Below are positions 1-6,155 of a DNA stretch of 13,268 nucleotides, one piece after another. The DNA is taken from NCBI GenBank assembly GCA_030616425.1, contig JAUWXJ010000042.1, forward strand, positions 1-13,268, given 5' to 3'. The DNA is from Desulfobacterales bacterium (GTDB lineage: Bacteria > Desulfobacterota > Desulfobacteria > Desulfobacterales > C00003060). Made by a program: the position numbers and the translations under genes. The first letter of the stretch is position 1. Each line of letters begins with the position of its first letter. The notes below the pieces were generated by a model that made no database searches, was not told the DNA's origin, and saw only the letters and a list, made by a program, of their open reading frames with translations.

Positions 1-794
1 GCTTCACCGCGGTAGGCTATATGGTATCGGCTGGTCAGACCTTCAAAGGTCATGTCCTTCGCCTGATAATCCGCCTGCGAGGTCATGCCGTACGTGATGA
101 ACCGTTTCTCAATCTTTGGAATTAGATCCTGAATCCCCTCATTGTCCAAACACACCACCGCCATACCATAGAAGGGAACCTTGTTGATAAAATCAAGAAA
201 CACCTCTTTGATCTTTTCCAAATTCCCATAAAAATCAAGATGTTCAGCATTGACGTTCGTCACCACACCAATGGTCGGGGTAAGTCTCAGAAAAGAGCCA
301 TCACTTTCGTCAGCTTCTGCAACGATAAATTCTCCTTGACCCAGACGGGCATTGGTTCCCAGGCTGTCGAGTTTCCCCCCGATCACCACCGTAGGATCAA
401 GTCCCCCCTGGTCAAGAACCGAAGCAATTATCCAGGTAGTTGTTGTCTTGCCATGGGCACCAGCCACGGCGATACTGTACTTGAGCCGCATCAGTTCCGC
501 CAGCATCTCCGCTCTGGGGATAACTGGAACAACGGCCTCTTTGGCAGCCACGACTTCAGGGTTGTCCTCCCCCACCGCTGAGGAAACCACAACCACATCC
601 GCCCCTTGAATCTGCTCTGGACCGTGGCCCTGAAATATAGTCCCCCCAAGTTGGGCCAAGCGCCTGGTAATAACAGTCGACGCAAGATCTGAGCCGCTTA
701 CCTTATAACCAAGGTTCAGGAGGAGTTCAGCTATACCGCTCATCCCGATTCCGCCTATCCCAACAAAATGGATGTGATACGACTTCTGATACAT
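1..794 (-). CDS. murC: UDP-N-acetylmuramate--L-alanine ligase MurC (N-terminal part, cut by window edge)
   Basis: MurC joins L-alanine to UDP-MurNAc in an ATP-dependent cytoplasmic reaction, the first step of the peptide stem. Translating the minus strand from the ATG at 794 gives 264 residues before the window ends, a little over half of a usual Mur ligase. Visible motifs are the N-terminal nucleotide-binding loop VGIGGIGMSG (11-20), the MurC-type ATP loop AGAHGKTTTT (111-120, with AHGK rather than the TNGK of MurD, MurE and MurF), EADESDGSF (160-168) and NAEHLDFYG (182-190). The start is placed at MYQKSYHIHFVGIGG because the dinucleotide-binding fold begins immediately after it. No Shine-Dalgarno sequence is visible: the bases before the ATG read GGCACTTTAT. 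It lies 118 bp downstream of murG across a repeat-bearing gap. Family identity is certain; the C-terminal ligase domain cannot be assessed. Confidence 0.96.
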   Translation of the reverse strand, partial: MYQKSYHIHFVGIGGIGMSGIAELLLNLGYKVSGSDLASTVITRRLAQLGGTIFQGHGPEQIQGADVVVVSSAVGEDNPEVVAAKEAVVPVIPRAEMLAELMRLKYSIAVAGAHGKTTTTWIIASVLDQGGLDPTVVIGGKLDSLGTNARLGQGEFIVAEADESDGSFLRLTPTIGVVTNVNAEHLDFYGNLEKIKEVFLDFINKVPFYGMAVVCLDNEGIQDLIPKIEKRFITYGMTSQADYQAKDMTFEGLTSRYHIAYRGE

Positions 795-870
795 ATAAAG
801 TGCCTAGAGTGATCTAAGGTGCCTAAAGTTAAAATTCCCATAAGCGCTATATGAGCAAAAAAACAAGCGA

Positions 871-925
871 CTAATAACCAGTATCCAGTATCCAGTATCC
901 AATGACCAATGACTAATGACTAGTT
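871..925. repeat. Heptamer tandem repeat at the murG/murC junction
   Basis: On the plus strand the sequence falls into exact 7-bp units: CTAATAA, three copies of CCAGTAT, two of CCAATGA, one of CTAATGA, then the degenerate CTAGTTC. The array enters the 3' end of murG, so the last codons of murG (Ser, His and the stop TAG at 913-915) lie in repeat units. Relative to transcription this array reads as TCATTGG, opposite to the array at the ftsW start. The rest of the gap (795-870) has only weak heptad character (AGTGCCT, AGAGTGA) and no recognisable gene or terminator. Confidence 0.85.
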
Positions 926-1992
926 CCGACCAACCTGTGGCATTCATCCACAATAATGTCTGCAGCATCGGGGCTTGCAAGAGCCAATGTCCGCTTTTTC
1001 ATACCTAGCAAAGCTTCAGGGGCAGTTGCATAATGATTTAGTCTGCCGGCCAAGAGGTCACCATCCAAATCCTTTTCCAAGATAACCTCAGCCCCACCTG
1101 CGTCCGCCACATACCGGGCATTTAGCTCCTGATGGTTATTGGCCGCAAATGGATACGGGATGAAAATCGCAGGTTTGCCTAACACCATCAATTCTGACAC
1201 GGTCGTAGCCCCGGCCCTGCAAACAACCAAATCGGCAGAACTGTAGGGCCCGGCCATGTCTACAAAAAACGGCTCCACTGTAGCCTTGACCCCTCTACTC
1301 TTGTAGGTCTGTGCAACCCATAGTGCATCTTTGCTCCCTGTTTGATGGATAAAGCTCATCTGGGCCGGGCTTTTCAGACGATCAAGGGCCTCGACTACCG
1401 CGCGGTTTATAGCATGAGCCCCCTGGCTTCCACCAAGTACTAGGACCGTAAATTGTCCGGTGGCCTTTTCGCCCAATTCACGCGCAAGGAGCTCACGACG
1501 CACTGGGTTCCCTGTAATCACCGTCTTTGAGGACTCGAACATGCCAAAGTCATCCGGAAACGAGACAAATATCCGGCCAGCAATACGTCCAAGTATCCGG
1601 TTAGTAAAACCCGGCAAAATGTTCTGTTCATGGATAACTATTTTTTTCCCTGTTAGCTTTGCTGCTAAGGCCACGGGTCCCGATGCGTATCCCCCAAGGC
1701 CAATGATGATGTCAGGATCAAATCGCCATATAATTCGCAATGTCTGCCATACCCCAATAGGTATCTTGAGCAACGATCGAATCTGTCGCCAGAGTCCTCG
1801 TCCTTTAAGGCCTTCCGTGACAATACTTACGTGATCAAATCCTCTCTTTGAGAGGGTAGATACCTCCATGGGATTATCCGTCCCCACAAATAGAATTTCG
1901 GCTGCAGGTTCCCTAACTCTGAATGCCTCAACAATCGCAACCCCAGGGAAAAGATGCCCGCCAGTGCCGCCCCCGGCAATAAGGACCCTCAT
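913..1992 (-). CDS. murG: UDP-N-acetylglucosamine--undecaprenyl-pyrophosphoryl-MurNAc-pentapeptide GlcNAc transferase
   Basis: MurG transfers GlcNAc from UDP-GlcNAc to lipid I, making lipid II on the inner face of the membrane. The 359-residue product has the expected length and both family glycine loops: GGGTGGH (7-13) and GGSQGAHAIN (187-196). It also has GLGGYASGP (98-106), HEQN (121-124), and the donor-binding region CRAGATTVSEL (258-268) followed by PYPFAANNHQ (279-288). I chose the ATG at 1992: an AGGCGG Shine-Dalgarno lies 7 bases upstream and MRVLIAGGGTGG is the usual N-terminus. A GTG two codons earlier (1998), overlapping the ftsW stop, is an alternative. Only two bases separate it from ftsW, so the two are probably translationally coupled. 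The last residues, T-S-H, and the stop codon come from a heptamer repeat, so the tail is not family-conserved sequence. Confidence 0.97.
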   Translation of the reverse strand: MRVLIAGGGTGGHLFPGVAIVEAFRVREPAAEILFVGTDNPMEVSTLSKRGFDHVSIVTEGLKGRGLWRQIRSLLKIPIGVWQTLRIIWRFDPDIIIGLGGYASGPVALAAKLTGKKIVIHEQNILPGFTNRILGRIAGRIFVSFPDDFGMFESSKTVITGNPVRRELLARELGEKATGQFTVLVLGGSQGAHAINRAVVEALDRLKSPAQMSFIHQTGSKDALWVAQTYKSRGVKATVEPFFVDMAGPYSSADLVVCRAGATTVSELMVLGKPAIFIPYPFAANNHQELNARYVADAGGAEVILEKDLDGDLLAGRLNHYATAPEALLGMKKRTLALASPDAADIIVDECHRLVGTSH

Positions 1993-1994
1993 GG

Positions 1995-3110
1995 TCACAC
2001 CGCCTGTCGGGCTGATATATTCATCAATATTCCAATGGCAGCGGCATTTATCAGAAGGGATGTGCCTCCATAACTAATAAACGGCAGTGTCAGTCCTTTT
2101 GTGGGCAACAATCCCATTGCAACACCTATGTTGACGCACACCTGCAGACCGAGAGCGGAAATCAACCCCACAACTAAATAGATTGCGAATAGATCCCGGG
2201 CTTTCATAGCCACAACTGTCCCCCGCCACAGGATCATGATGTAAAGACCTATTACAAGGTACACTCCCACAAGACCTAATTCCTCTCCAAGCACTGAAAA
2301 GACAAAATCAGTATGGGGCTCCGGCAGGTAGAAGAGTTTCTGGTAACTTTTTCCAATACCCGCCCCCATAACGCCTCCTGATCCAAAGGCCATCAGCGAA
2401 TGCACAATCTGATATCCAGCATCGCTCTGGTATCTCCAGGGGTCGAGAAAGCCTTCGAGTCGTCTCAGGCGGTATCCCGCATGCATCAGTAGATAGTAGA
2501 CAATGGGGAGGGCTGCCGCCAGTGCTGTCAAAAGATTGGTTAGGCGCGCACCTGCGACAAAGAGCATTGTCCAGGCAACAAAGGTAAGCATTACTGCCAT
2601 CCCAAAGTCAGGCTGCATAACGACCAAGGCACCAAAACTTCCGTATACGATTGCGTGGGGAAGAAACCCAATAGTAAACACCTTGATCTTCCCCTGTTTC
2701 TTGCTTATGGAGTAAGCCAAGTAGATAATCAGGGCCAGCCTCGCAAATTCGGATGGTTGAAAGGAAAGCCCAAAAATTTTCAACCACCGTCTGGCGCCCC
2801 CGACCGGGTGTCCTACCCCAGGTAGGTAAACGGCAATAAGCAGCAGAAAAGCAACTGCAAGGATCGGGTATGCCATCCTCCTGTAAAAAGTGTATGGCAC
2901 ATGCCGACACACCATTAAAACCAGGATTGCTGCAAGTGCATACACCACCTGCCTCTTAAAAAAGTAGGTGTCACTTCCAAATCGCTTAAGGGCAACGGCT
3001 GAGCTTGCACTGTAGACCATCACCACTCCTATCCCCAACAACAGCAGTGTCCCCAGCAAGAGGATACCGTCATAGCCGCCACGATCATCTTTTTGGTTTT
3101 TATTCGTCAT
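1995..3110 (-). CDS. ftsW: Septal peptidoglycan polymerase FtsW (SEDS family)
   Basis: FtsW is an inner-membrane SEDS glycosyltransferase that polymerises lipid II at the septum together with FtsI. The 371-residue product is highly hydrophobic, with about ten predicted membrane segments. SEDS signatures are VMVYSASSAVA (30-40), FQPSEFARL (117-125), QPDFG (166-170), the large periplasmic loop with DPWRYQSDAGYQIVHSL (223-239), PEPHTDFVFSVLGEELG (263-279), which contains the conserved aspartate, and the C-terminal LPFISYGGTSLL. RodA is the alternative, but position between murD and murG and the adjacent ftsI favour FtsW. The ATG at 3110 lies inside a heptamer repeat (CCAATGAC) and has no Shine-Dalgarno; the neighbouring ATGs in the array are out of frame and no other start fits before the first membrane segment. 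The N-terminus M-T-N is therefore repeat-derived. Confidence 0.96.
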   Translation of the reverse strand: MTNKNQKDDRGGYDGILLLGTLLLLGIGVVMVYSASSAVALKRFGSDTYFFKRQVVYALAAILVLMVCRHVPYTFYRRMAYPILAVAFLLLIAVYLPGVGHPVGGARRWLKIFGLSFQPSEFARLALIIYLAYSISKKQGKIKVFTIGFLPHAIVYGSFGALVVMQPDFGMAVMLTFVAWTMLFVAGARLTNLLTALAAALPIVYYLLMHAGYRLRRLEGFLDPWRYQSDAGYQIVHSLMAFGSGGVMGAGIGKSYQKLFYLPEPHTDFVFSVLGEELGLVGVYLVIGLYIMILWRGTVVAMKARDLFAIYLVVGLISALGLQVCVNIGVAMGLLPTKGLTLPFISYGGTSLLINAAAIGILMNISARQAV

Positions 3111-3227
3111 TGGTCATTAGTCATTGGCTACTCGTTGCTCGTTACTGATTTCATCTTCTCTCTTTATTCCGCATTCTGCATTCGATTCATTCCGCATTCA
3201 ATCGTCAATCATCAATCGCCAATCCCC
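3103..3227. repeat. Two heptamer arrays between murD and ftsW
   Basis: Plus-strand units from 3103 to 3151 are TTCGTCA, TTGGTCA, TTAGTCA, TTGGCTA, CTCGTTG, CTCGTTA and CTGATTT, all in exact 7-bp register. A second family occupies 3166-3227: ATTCCGC, ATTCTGC, a 9-base variant, ATTCCGC again, then AATCGTC, AATCATC, AATCGCC and AATCCCC. The first array contains the ftsW start codon at 3108-3110. The second extends about 20 bp into murD and contains its stop codon at 3205-3207. Between them (3152-3165) is a short pyrimidine-rich spacer. No terminator or Shine-Dalgarno sequence is seen in the gap. Confidence 0.88.
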
Positions 3228-4596
3228 TAACAGCCCCACAGAATGCCTCGCCACGTTCGGCATAGTCGATGAACATGTCAAAACTAGAGCAACCGGGTGC
3301 TAGCAGAACGACGTCACCAGGAGCTGCTGCCTGGTGGGATAGGTGCACCGCCTCCCCGAGAGTGCTTGTCCCTTCAGCACTCGTCAGCCCTCCTAGGGCG
3401 GTTAAGATATTTTCGCGGGCCTCCCCAATGGCAATGAGTCTCTTGACCCTCTTCTTTATAAGCTCCTCCAGGAACGTGTAACTGCCACCCTTGTCCCGAC
3501 CTCCCATGATCAAGATCACCGGGGAGTCAAAACTCTCAAGGGAACGTTTGACAGCATCGACATTGGTAGCCTTGGAGTCATTGTAGTACTGGACCCCGTT
3601 GACGTCCCTGACGTATTCCAGCCGGTGATGCAGGCCCTCATAGGTATCGAGTGCCGTCTGGACACCTGCCCGGTCGGCCCCTGCACTCAAAGCCGCCAGG
3701 GTTGCGGCTGCAGCATTCTCCAGATTGTGCTCTCCTTTGAGCGTGAACCTGGCCGAGCTCATGATGAGAGGAGCCTTCCCGGGAAGGCTACAGACCATCT
3801 CATCGCCCCGAATCAAGACTCCATATTGGGTCTCTGATGCCAAGTGGTATGTTTTGGCCCCTGCACTGTTGATGTTGAAGTACAGCCTTTGGCTAGCAAT
3901 AAGAGGTTCAAGTTCGGCAACCGCAGGATCCATTCGGTTTAAGATCGCTACATCGGTCTTCTCTTGATTCTTGAACAGCCTTCCCTTTGATCGCACGTAG
4001 TCATGGAAACCGTTATAGCGATCGAGATGGTCTTCCGTGATGTTTAAGAGAACGCCTACATTAGGCCTGAACCTATCGATGGTATCGAGCTGAAAACTGC
4101 TGATCTCGGCTACAATCGCATCCGCATGTATGCCGGAATTAAGGTAGTCGATCAGCGGGGCGCCTATATTGCCCCCCACAAAGACCTCACTGCCGGAAGC
4201 CTTTAACATCTCTCCTATAAGACCTGTGGTAGTGGTCTTGCCATTGGTACCTGTGATGGCTATGATGAGTTGTTCTATATAGCGGAAAGCCAATTCCACT
4301 TCACCAACCACCGGTATCCCCGCCTTCCTTGCTGCCTCCAGGGGAGTTATGTTGTGAGGCACCCCAGGACTAACGACAATGAGATCTGCGCCCGTAAAAC
4401 TTTCGCTCCTGTGTGCCCCGAGCTCCAGGGAAATATCCATACTAAAGGCCTCCTCAGCACAGGAGCCAAGTTCATCCTCTTTCTTCAGGTCAGTTGCTGT
4501 AACTTTCGCCCTTCGATCTTTCAAGAACCGGGCGACCGCAAGTCCGGTTCTGGCCAGACCAACGACTAAGACCTTTTTGTTTTTTAGGTTCAACAT
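3205..4596 (-). CDS. murD: UDP-N-acetylmuramoyl-L-alanine--D-glutamate ligase
   Basis: MurD adds D-glutamate to UDP-MurNAc-L-Ala in the cytoplasm. From the ATG at 4596 the product is 463 residues, normal for the family. The order of motifs is: N-terminal UDP-binding Rossmann fold VLVVGLARTGLAVARFL (9-25), SPGVP (76-80), ATP loop GTNGKTTTT (116-124), GGNIG (141-145), ISSFQL (165-170), NITEDHLDRY (185-194), then YYNDSKATN, ILIMGGRDKGG and a C-terminal APGCSSFDMF region. The frame is open upstream to an ATG at 4677, but those 27 extra residues (Arg, Ser and Thr rich) come from the GTGTCC repeat region and lack family character, so 4596 is preferred. No Shine-Dalgarno is visible. The C-terminal residues LAIDD and the stop codon lie in heptamer units. 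Confidence 0.96.
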   Translation of the reverse strand: MLNLKNKKVLVVGLARTGLAVARFLKDRRAKVTATDLKKEDELGSCAEEAFSMDISLELGAHRSESFTGADLIVVSPGVPHNITPLEAARKAGIPVVGEVELAFRYIEQLIIAITGTNGKTTTTGLIGEMLKASGSEVFVGGNIGAPLIDYLNSGIHADAIVAEISSFQLDTIDRFRPNVGVLLNITEDHLDRYNGFHDYVRSKGRLFKNQEKTDVAILNRMDPAVAELEPLIASQRLYFNINSAGAKTYHLASETQYGVLIRGDEMVCSLPGKAPLIMSSARFTLKGEHNLENAAAATLAALSAGADRAGVQTALDTYEGLHHRLEYVRDVNGVQYYNDSKATNVDAVKRSLESFDSPVILIMGGRDKGGSYTFLEELIKKRVKRLIAIGEARENILTALGGLTSAEGTSTLGEAVHLSHQAAAPGDVVLLAPGCSSFDMFIDYAERGEAFCGAVRGLAIDD

Positions 4597-4680
4597 CGTT
4601 ATTCGTTTCTGGCTGATACCTGATACCGTGTCCGTGTCCGGGGAGGATTTACGGACACGGACATGGGTAACGGACACGTC
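4597..4680. repeat. Heptamer-like repeats with a 12-bp hairpin between mraY and murD
   Basis: Plus-strand units read CGTTATT, CGTTTCT, then CTGATAC twice (4613-4626) and CGTGTCC followed by GTGTCCG. The GTGTCC motif then reappears inverted: 4629-4640 pairs with 4652-4663 as a perfect 12-bp stem around an 11-base loop, and a third inverted copy CGGACACG lies at 4671-4678. There is no U-tract on either side, so it does not look like a Rho-independent terminator. It sits in the 98-bp gap that forms the murD leader. Confidence 0.75.
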
Positions 4681-4694
4681 CCTTCATGACCCCC

Positions 4695-5774
4695 CTACCG
4701 CAACTTCAACGTGCTAAGCGCCAACAGGCCCAACATAATAGCAATGATCCAGAACCTGACGATAACCTTTGGCTCGGGCCATCCCTTTAACTCAAAGTGA
4801 TGATGGATGGGAGCCATCCTGAAAATGCGACGCCCATTGGTAACCTTGAAAAATCCCACCTGAAAGATGACTGACAGGGCCTCCAGGACGAATATGCCTC
4901 CCACAAGGGCCAGGAGGATCTCATGCTTGGTAATCACCGCAACCGCCCCCAATGCTCCGCCCAGGGGAAGCGATCCCACATCTCCCAGGAATATCTGGGC
5001 AGGGTAGGCATTGTACCAGAGAAATCCCATGCCAGCTCCAACTAGAGCCCCGCAAAAGACCGCCAGTTCCCCACTCCCTGCCACATACTGAATCTGAAGA
5101 TAATCGGCGATCTTCACATGACCTGCCACGTATGACAGCACTATATAGGTGGCACCAGCCACGGTCATAGGTCCGATAGCAAGACCATCCAGGCCGTCTG
5201 TCAAATTCACAGCATTAGATGTCCCCACAATCACTATAGTGGCAAAAAGTATATAGCCCCAGCCAAGATCAAGCGTCACCTGCTTCAGGAATGGAACACT
5301 TACATGGGTATCGAAATCCGCACGCGCATAAAGAAGCCCGGCTACGAGCAGCCCTATAGCCACCTGGCTCACAATCTTGAATCGCCCTGGAAGCCCCTTG
5401 CTTTCCTTCTTGACCTGCATCAGATAGTCGTCCAAAAACCCGATACCGCCATAGCTGATCGTCACAAGGAGAACCATCCACACAAAGAAATTGGTCAGGT
5501 CTGCCCAAAGAAGTGTGGCCGTCACGATGGAAAAGAGTACCAGCAGCCCCCCCATGGTCGGCGTGCCGGTCTTGGTGCTGTGAGTTGGTGGACCGTCCGT
5601 CCTCACATACTGGCCTATGTGCCGCTCTGTAAGTTTTCGTATCACCCATGGTCCCAACAACCAGCAGATCAAAAGGGCGGTGAGGCTCGCATAGATCGTC
5701 CTGAAGGTTATGTACCGAAATACGTTAAAGGCCGAAAACGTTGTATGGAACGGATACAAAAAGTGATAAAGCAT
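4695..5774 (-). CDS. mraY: Phospho-N-acetylmuramoyl-pentapeptide-transferase
   Basis: MraY transfers phospho-MurNAc-pentapeptide to undecaprenyl phosphate, producing lipid I at the inner membrane. The 359-residue product is full length with about ten hydrophobic segments. Catalytic and Mg-binding signatures are present: the aspartate pair D115-D116 in IGFLDDYLMQ, N187-x2-N190-x2-D193-GLDG (the NAVNLTDGLDG loop), D265 in GDVGS, and the HHH triad at 324-326 followed by FELKGWPEPKV. The N-terminal stretch SAFNVFRYITFRTIYA (14-29) is the classical MraY beginning, which supports the ATG at 5774. This ATG lies one base outside a heptamer array; no clear Shine-Dalgarno precedes it. It is separated from murF by 361 bp of repeats and a palindromic element, the largest gap inside the cluster. 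Confidence 0.97.
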   Translation of the reverse strand: MLYHFLYPFHTTFSAFNVFRYITFRTIYASLTALLICWLLGPWVIRKLTERHIGQYVRTDGPPTHSTKTGTPTMGGLLVLFSIVTATLLWADLTNFFVWMVLLVTISYGGIGFLDDYLMQVKKESKGLPGRFKIVSQVAIGLLVAGLLYARADFDTHVSVPFLKQVTLDLGWGYILFATIVIVGTSNAVNLTDGLDGLAIGPMTVAGATYIVLSYVAGHVKIADYLQIQYVAGSGELAVFCGALVGAGMGFLWYNAYPAQIFLGDVGSLPLGGALGAVAVITKHEILLALVGGIFVLEALSVIFQVGFFKVTNGRRIFRMAPIHHHFELKGWPEPKVIVRFWIIAIMLGLLALSTLKLR

Positions 5775-5775
5775 G

Positions 5776-5852
5776 TTGGTTACTCGTGATTGGTTATTTG
5801 TTATTGGTTATTTGTCATTAGTCACTGGTCAATCGTCAGTTGTCAGTTGTCA
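5776..5852. repeat. Heptamer array upstream of mraY, left of the palindromic element
   Basis: Eleven consecutive 7-bp units in perfect register on the plus strand: TTGGTTA, CTCGTGA, TTGGTTA, TTTGTTA, TTGGTTA, TTTGTCA, TTAGTCA, CTGGTCA, ATCGTCA and GTTGTCA twice. Units drift stepwise along the array, as expected of degenerating tandem copies. The array stops abruptly at the border of the palindromic element. Confidence 0.9.
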
Positions 5853-6092
5853 ACAGGCTGTTGCTCAAACAGAAATTCCTTTGAGCGGTCATTAAAACGT
5901 TTTTTGCTAATAAATCTTGGCGAAGCGGAAGATCAGCGATTGAGCGCTACGCTTCACTTCGTGTCAACTGTCTGAGCCCGAAGGGCGAGTTTTGGACACG
6001 CAGTGAAGCATAAGCGCTAATCGCCTGGAGCAAGCCTTAGATTTATCAAAAAACGTTTTAGACCAAGTGAAAAGGGATTTGGGCAACAGCCC
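5853..6092. mobile_element. Palindromic MITE-like element or structured intergenic repeat
   Basis: About 240 bp forms one long imperfect hairpin. Matching arms include GGCTGTTGC (5856-5864) with its complement at 6083-6091, TAAAACGTTTTTTG (5893-5906) with 6047-6060, ATAAATCT (5910-5917) with 6039-6046, GCGATT (5936-5941) with 6019-6024, GCTTCACT (5951-5958) with 6002-6009, and CGTGTC (5960-5965) with 5995-6000. The centre is GCCC-GAA-GGGC at 5976-5986. It contains no plausible coding sequence. It lies exactly between two heptamer arrays, and GTCA stands on both sides (5849-5852 and 6093-6096), which could be a target-site duplication or merely repeat sequence. A folded RNA expressed within the operon transcript is the alternative reading. 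Confidence 0.7.
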
Positions 6093-6155
6093 GTCAATAG
6101 ACAATACAAAATCGATAATTATCAATCGTCAATATTCAATCGTCAATCCGCAGTC
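6093..6155. repeat. Heptamer array right of the palindromic element, entering murF
   Basis: Nine 7-bp units in register on the plus strand: GTCAATA, GACAATA, CAAAATC, GATAATT, ATCAATC, GTCAATA, TTCAATC, GTCAATC and CGCAGTC. The array begins at the edge of the palindrome and continues about 20 bp into murF, supplying its stop codon (6136-6138) and the codons for its last residues I-D-D. Confidence 0.88.
6118..6146 (-). promoter_or_regulatory. Possible internal sigma70 promoter for mraY and downstream genes
   Basis: On the minus strand TTGACG (6146-6141) is followed by a 17-base spacer and GATAAT (6123-6118). Each box differs from the consensus at one position. Transcription would start near 6111 and read through the palindromic element into mraY. 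The -35 box is supplied by a heptamer unit, and such repeats produce TTGAC often, so chance resemblance is a real possibility. Confidence 0.35.

Noticed and set aside
839..849. CATAAGCGCTA shared between the murC leader and the palindromic element (6009-6019)
   Set aside because: An 11-bp match, part of it self-complementary, is too short to claim a second element copy; the flanks do not match.
4597..4677. Longer MurD with 27 extra N-terminal residues starting at 4677
   Set aside because: The extension is encoded by the GTGTCC and CTGATAC repeats and precedes a complete MurD N-terminus, MLNLKNKKVLVVG.
5269..5649. Other long open frames opposite or overlapping the mur genes (for example 5269-5649 and 5304-5789)
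   Set aside because: They are shadows of well-supported genes, with no motifs, ribosome sites or independent coding character.
5790..5975. 61-codon plus-strand open frame in the murF/mraY gap
   Set aside because: It runs through heptamer repeats and half of the palindrome and has no family resemblance; repeat sequence explains it.
5853..6155. CRISPR-like array in the murF/mraY gap
   Set aside because: Repeat units are 7 bp, contiguous and without spacers, and there are no cas genes.
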